Shown one piece after another: positions 19,232-23,000 of a DNA stretch of 23,000 nt. The stretch spans positions 1 to 23,000 of the forward strand of contig CAIIXF020000328.1 in assembly GCA_903813345.2 (NCBI GenBank), written 5' to 3'. The position numbers were made by a program, and so were the translations under genes. This DNA is from Owenia fusiformis (Eukaryota > Annelida > Polychaeta > Sabellida > Oweniidae). The notes below the pieces were generated by a model. That model saw only the letters and a list, made by a program, of their open reading frames with translations. It made no database searches and was not told where the DNA came from. Every line of letters begins with the position of its first letter. Position 1 is the stretch's first letter.

Positions 19232-22200
19232 AACATAAATCAAGTGAGAATTCTGATGATATAACAATAATTCAGTCAAAGAAAAGTGGCCCTGTTGGAA
19301 ATTTCACTCCTTTACAGAATATGGAAAAACTACAGTTGTGTAACCTTCACAATTTGAAATATTTCACCAAAACCAATGATCCTATACATATTGATGTTGA
19401 AATTCGAGACATGAAGCCTAAACAAGAATGCCTAAAGCGAATAACTGGTGATGGCAACTGTTTATTCAGAGCTATATCTTATTGCATCACGAATGATGAG
19501 TCCAATCACAGAGCGATACGGCAGAGAATAGTGGCACATAGAAATGATCAGAATTGCCAAGAATACATCCAGAAAACCAGAGGCTTGTCTCACCCAGAAT
19601 TGGAATTACATATTAAATCAACAAATATGAACAGATCTTCTGTGTGGGGAACTGACATCGAAATAGCTGCCGCCTGTCATTTATTCCAAATGAAAATAAT
19701 AACCTATGATAGAATGAACAGCTGGTCAGTATTTGGCAGAGAGTTTGAAAACAGATGTATATATCTAGATCACTCAACTCAAAACCATTATGATGTCATT
19801 ACTGATGTGATAGGCACAGAGATACTGAAAGTCCATGATATAGTACAGGGAACTATGGCCCAGAATGATGATGTATTTGAGGATATCGGTGGAGGCAAAC
19901 AATGTTTCGCAAATTCTTTGACTTATTTAATGATGTCAGAAAGTGAGGCATATCGCCATATCGATGCTCCATTCATTGACGACGTTCTATACAGAGGCAA
20001 TGTTCTTTACACAAAAATAATAACAGAAAATCCAACTCCCACTGGCTACCTCAGTATATATGATATTCCAGAAACTGTTAGTTGCAATGATAAGACATTC
20101 ACATACAGATCTACTCCAATACAAGGACAATTGGAATATTGGAACTACGATGAAGATGAACATGGGTTGACAATACACGAAGCTATAGACCAAGCTCTCA
20201 CTGATCATGACTCTTGTCTAGTAACATTCCTTAATACAACAATGTGTGTCACAAAAAGAAAGAAGGGAGACACCACCATGTATTATTCATTCGATCCTCA
20301 CTGTAGAGATAAACAGGGCAGAATTCATGAATTTGGAAAAGCAACTGTTCATAAGTCAAACGTTTTGGAAACCATCACAATGTTAATATGGAACACAGCT
20401 GAGTCCTTAGCAGAATGCATTCAACACAGAGCAGATACAAAAAACGTTTTTATTGTTGACGCTATAATGCTTTATGAATGTAAAGCTGTGAAACAGTCTA
20501 CTTTATCGAGCAAGATTAAATGTCGAAATGATCCAGGAAAGAATGAACCTGAAGAAATGAAGAAATTTGATTGCAAAGTTAAATCAAAATCGACAAAAAG
20601 GAAACTAAATTTTTCTGAGAAGTTATCAAGTGAAAGTGAATTATTAGGAAAATGCAGTCAAAATGAGCAATTGGGTGAATCAGTGAAGAAAAGGCCATGT
20701 AAAGAAAATACGAACATAAATCCAAAGATAATTAAAGAAGATGATGATGTGATGAATGTACCAGGTAGTGAGAAAGAAATTTCTATTGGATACTTTATTC
20801 CTCTCAACAAGACACAAAAAATAGAGATTGCTAAACAATTTAATTTGAAGCGTAGAGAAATGCGTGCTGATGCCAAACAAGATATCGAAATACTCCACTC
20901 TTTTCCGAAACAGAAATCTTTGAAAAAAGTTAAAGATGATGGGGACTGCCTTTTTAGAGCCATTTCATATTCCATGACTAATACAGAAGATAATCACAAA
21001 CAAATTAGGCAACTTATTGTTGATCATAAAAGTGATCCAATTTGCAAACAATACATCACTAAAACCCTTGGAATTACTACAGAAGAATTAGAGAATCAAA
21101 TAATGAGCAAAACAATGCATTCAATAGGGACACAGATAGAAATAGTAGCTTGTTGCCATTTGTTTGAAGTCAAAATACTGACTTATAGCTATGATAGATG
21201 GACAGTTTATGGCGATACATATAATAGACAACTTTACCTCAATCATTCTGGTGAGCTTCATTATGATGTAGTGACGAAAGTCCAAGAAAAACCTATGCAG
21301 GCATGCAATGCAACAAAAATTCATACTGATGAAAGAACCAGTTCTGACTCATCAACACCCGAAATATCTCAATTAAGTAGAATAATGGAATTAGGTAGTC
21401 TTGAAACTGGTTCTTACAAAAAAAGCTCAAATATTTCTCCAGTAGAACCTAAAACTCCAAAGTGTTCAAAGAAGGAATTAAGACGAAAAGCAAAGAATTT
21501 GAAAATAAAACAGGAATATAATGAAAACAAAGATGTCTCTGAAAATAAAAAAGAACATCAAAGAATGACATACAAAGTATCAGAAGATTATAAAGAAAGT
21601 AAAAAAAAGGAAAGTAAAATAAATTATAAACAAACACCAGAAAAGCTTAAGAAATATATGAAAGAGTACCAAAGAAATAAATATGACACTAATCCTGAGT
21701 TCAAAGAGAAACAGAAACAATGGATACGCACAGAATATGACATGAACCCTGAGTTCAAAGAGAAACAAAAACAACGTGTTCGCACAGAATATGACATTAA
21801 CCCTGAGTTCAAAGAGAAACAAAAACAACGTATTCGCACAGAATATGACATGAACCCTGAGTTCAAAGAGAAACAAAAACAACGTGTTCGCACAGAATAT
21901 GACATTAACCCTGAGTTCAAAGAGAAACAAAAGCAACGTATTCGCACAGAATATGACCTTAACCCTGAGTTCAAAAAGAAACAAAAACAATGTGTTCGCA
22001 CAGAATATGACATTAACCCTGAGTTCAGAGAAAACCAGAAAGAATACATGAAAGAATATGAAAAGAGAAAGTATGAAACCAATCCTGAGTTCAAAGAGAA
22101 ACAAAAACAACGTGTTCGCACAGAATATGACATAAACCCTGAGTTTGTAGAAAGTCAGAAACGACATAGCAAGCAAGAGTATTTATCCAAGAGGCAGAAC

Positions 22201-23000
22201 CTAAGTGAATTCAGCAATGCTCTTCTAAGATTCAGAAACATTATAAGTGATGGTCTGACATATGTATGTACAGTGTGTCAAAAACTTTTGTTCAGACACC
22301 AAGTTTTGAAATACAATCAAGACAAACTGAGTGATTCAAAGAATATAAGAGAAAATGCAGCTAAATGTATTTCTGATACTTATGTGCATAAAAGAAACAA
22401 TACTTGTCAACCAAATTGTTCATTATGTAATTCGCCAAAAAGTGAAACTTGGATTTGCCACAATTGTTTGAGATATCTCAGAAAAGGAGAAATGCCATTG
22501 ACTGCACACTGTAATAAAATGTCTGTTCCACATGCTCCAGAAGAACTTAAATGTTTAAATGAATTGGAACAACATCTTATAGCATTACGTCTACCATTCA
22601 TGAAAATTGTACATCTACCTAAAGGAGGTCAATTTGGAATGAAAGGTCCAGTAATAAGTGTAGCAAGTGACATTGTTGAAACTGTAACATCATTACCTCG
22701 GCCATTACATGATGAAGAACTCATTCAAGTTAAATTGAAGCGTAAACTCCGATATGATGGTCACCATATGTATAAAACAGTATCTATAACAAAAGTTAAG
22801 AAAGCACTACTATACTTGGCTGACAATAACCCATTATACCGAACTGTTGCTATATCAGATGACTTCCAAAAATGTGTTCCTGATTATTTACTTGATATTA
22901 AAGACAGGAATCAAATAACACCACTTAATGACAATGAACAATCAGAACATATAACTTATTCTAAATCAATATCAAAAATGAATGAAGATGCGGGTGAAGG
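19177..23000 (+). CDS. OTU-peptidase / DUF6570 Helitron-like protein (partial, open at 3' end)
   Basis: No stop occurs from 19177 to the window end. The first ATG is 19321; residues below are counted from it. OTU module 1 (about 39-165) has DGNC with Asp44 and Cys47, and NHYDV with His156. A second Cys-peptidase-like domain (about 185-386) has GGKQC at Cys195 and FDPHC at Asp325/His327. OTU module 2 (about 490-655) has DGDC (Asp540, Cys543) and LHYDV (His647). Next come a Lys-rich linker, nine NPEF repeats (about 785-945), then a DUF6570 region with CTVC (983/986), CQPNCSLC (1029-1036) and CHNC (1046/1049), and ending with LEQHLIAL and LPKGGQ. Module 1 homology starts at FTPL (19303), before the ATG, so the true N terminus lies upstream. 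The protein is thought to act in transposition; the peptidases' substrate is unknown, and deubiquitination is family-based inference. Confidence 0.88.
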   Translation, partial: MADSQTGGYKPKHPRHELKHKSSENSDDITIIQSKKSGPVGNFTPLQNMEKLQLCNLHNLKYFTKTNDPIHIDVEIRDMKPKQECLKRITGDGNCLFRAISYCITNDESNHRAIRQRIVAHRNDQNCQEYIQKTRGLSHPELELHIKSTNMNRSSVWGTDIEIAAACHLFQMKIITYDRMNSWSVFGREFENRCIYLDHSTQNHYDVITDVIGTEILKVHDIVQGTMAQNDDVFEDIGGGKQCFANSLTYLMMSESEAYRHIDAPFIDDVLYRGNVLYTKIITENPTPTGYLSIYDIPETVSCNDKTFTYRSTPIQGQLEYWNYDEDEHGLTIHEAIDQALTDHDSCLVTFLNTTMCVTKRKKGDTTMYYSFDPHCRDKQGRIHEFGKATVHKSNVLETITMLIWNTAESLAECIQHRADTKNVFIVDAIMLYECKAVKQSTLSSKIKCRNDPGKNEPEEMKKFDCKVKSKSTKRKLNFSEKLSSESELLGKCSQNEQLGESVKKRPCKENTNINPKIIKEDDDVMNVPGSEKEISIGYFIPLNKTQKIEIAKQFNLKRREMRADAKQDIEILHSFPKQKSLKKVKDDGDCLFRAISYSMTNTEDNHKQIRQLIVDHKSDPICKQYITKTLGITTEELENQIMSKTMHSIGTQIEIVACCHLFEVKILTYSYDRWTVYGDTYNRQLYLNHSGELHYDVVTKVQEKPMQACNATKIHTDERTSSDSSTPEISQLSRIMELGSLETGSYKKSSNISPVEPKTPKCSKKELRRKAKNLKIKQEYNENKDVSENKKEHQRMTYKVSEDYKESKKKESKINYKQTPEKLKKYMKEYQRNKYDTNPEFKEKQKQWIRTEYDMNPEFKEKQKQRVRTEYDINPEFKEKQKQRIRTEYDMNPEFKEKQKQRVRTEYDINPEFKEKQKQRIRTEYDLNPEFKKKQKQCVRTEYDINPEFRENQKEYMKEYEKRKYETNPEFKEKQKQRVRTEYDINPEFVESQKRHSKQEYLSKRQNLSEFSNALLRFRNIISDGLTYVCTVCQKLLFRHQVLKYNQDKLSDSKNIRENAAKCISDTYVHKRNNTCQPNCSLCNSPKSETWICHNCLRYLRKGEMPLTAHCNKMSVPHAPEELKCLNELEQHLIALRLPFMKIVHLPKGGQFGMKGPVISVASDIVETVTSLPRPLHDEELIQVKLKRKLRYDGHHMYKTVSITKVKKALLYLADNNPLYRTVAISDDFQKCVPDYLLDIKDRNQITPLNDNEQSEHITYSKSISKMNEDAGE
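19303..19815 (+). other. OTU cysteine peptidase module 1
   Basis: FTPL, a helical lead-in, then DGNCLFRAISYC with candidate catalytic Asp/Cys, and a C-terminal NHYDVI with the His. The order and spacing fit the OTU family (about 110 residues from Cys to His). The putative catalytic Asp, Cys and His are all present. Confidence 0.9.
19876..20478 (+). other. C76-like cysteine peptidase domain
   Basis: The domain opens with a nucleophile-type motif GGKQCFANSL and has FDPHCRDKQGRI about 130 residues later, which supplies an Asp-x-His pair. It closes with VFIVDAIML. The arrangement resembles C76-type (tegument-USP-like) domains that occur in some metazoan transposon proteins. Assignment rests on these motifs alone, and activity is not shown. 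Confidence 0.55.
20794..21285 (+). other. OTU cysteine peptidase module 2 (duplicate of module 1)
   Basis: FIPL, a helical lead-in, DGDCLFRAISYS and LHYDVV line up with module 1. FIPL to the catalytic Asp is 48 codons here and 49 in module 1. The domains are clearly homologous across IRQ.IV, IEI..CHLF and the end. The candidate Asp, Cys and His are conserved, so this copy looks intact rather than degenerate. Confidence 0.88.
21661..22160 (+). repeat. In-frame 54-bp coding tandem (NPEF repeat)
   Basis: The anchor codons for NPEF start at 21691, 21745, 21799, 21853, 21907, 21961, 22015, 22081 and 22135. Spacing is exactly 54 bp except for one 66-bp step that contains an insert with KEYEKRKYETNP. 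The 18-residue unit reads RTEYDxNPEFKEKQKQ(R)V/I. Central copies are almost identical at DNA level, indicating recent expansion. The sequence is charged and probably helical or coiled. The antisense ORFs at 21580-22176 are shadows of this repeat. Confidence 0.95.
22201..22890 (+). other. DUF6570 region with zinc-ribbon-like cysteines
   Basis: The region starts at LSEFSNALLRFRN. Three CxxC-type pairs or clusters (CTVC, CQPNCSLC, CHNC) precede LEQHLIALRLPFMK, LPKGGQ, GPVISV and LKRKLRYDGHH. This signature directly precedes the Helitron-like Rep domain in many animal Helitron proteins. Metal binding is inferred from the cysteines. Confidence 0.8.

Larger units (their letters stand above)
18095..23000 (+). 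mobile_element. Autonomous Helitron-like element, coding part, truncated by window end
   Basis: The two overlapping reading frames here encode a domain series (OTU, peptidase-like, OTU, NPEF repeats, DUF6570) that in animal transposons precedes the Helitron-like Rep and Pif1-type helicase. Those domains are expected beyond 23000 and are not seen. Neither terminus of the element was identified, so the start given is that of the first ORF, not of the element. OTU domains are known from the Helentron/Helitron2 branch, which makes that branch the likelier assignment. Confidence 0.75.

Noticed and set aside
18856-19236. Antisense 126-aa serine-rich ORF
   Set aside because: It lies opposite the lysine-rich forward ORF and shows only the low complexity expected from the complementary strand.
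21580-22176. Antisense ORFs of 198 and 169 aa with striking hydrophobic repeats
   Set aside because: They are shadows of the forward 54-bp NPEF coding repeat. The forward frame is part of a much longer ORF with recognisable domains.

Overview
This is a eukaryotic, AT-rich genomic window dominated by repeats, most likely from a bivalve mollusc or a related marine invertebrate. The evidence is: no bacterial-type gene density; many nested satellites and non-autonomous DNA transposons; two elements with ~160-bp core tandem repeats that resemble the bivalve 'pearl' type; and one large transposon protein whose domain set (OTU peptidase, DUF6570) is typical of Helitron-like elements in marine invertebrate genomes. 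The organism call is inference; no host gene, tRNA or rRNA was recognised.

Layout. Positions 1-785 hold a dimeric satellite of about 43 bp. Positions 790-6572 hold a higher-order satellite array of about 1.72-1.73 kb period. Its junctions carry a 20-bp palindrome, and the array is bracketed by two copies of a ~430-bp 'tail A'. It is strongly enriched in AGGTCA on one strand. Positions 7165-7808 and 13705-16314 each hold an element with short inverted ends, a subterminal hairpin and ~160-bp tandem core repeats. Two TA-flanked inverted-repeat elements lie at 9714-10366 and 16349-16915. Two host-like segments are locally duplicated, at 8879-9090 / 9658-10530 and at 12306-13040 / 13122-17600. In each pair the second copy is split by transposons, so the first copy serves as a paralogous empty site. 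An AT-rich degenerate array lies at 11081-11720, and several isolated hairpins are scattered through the middle.

Positions 18095-23000 hold the coding part of a Helitron-like transposon, truncated by the window end. A 378-codon lysine-rich ORF (18095-19231) overlaps, in another frame, a long open frame (19177-23000, no stop). The long frame encodes, in order: an OTU cysteine peptidase; a second Cys/Asp-x-His domain resembling C76-type peptidase-like domains of other transposons; a second OTU module that is a duplicate of the first; a 54-bp-period NPEF repeat; and a zinc-ribbon-like DUF6570 region. In relatives this is followed by the Helitron Rep and Pif1-like helicase domains, which would lie beyond position 23000. 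The most interesting points are this triple peptidase-like architecture, the frame break near its N terminus, and the co-occurrence of core-repeat elements with an autonomous Helitron/Helentron-type gene.
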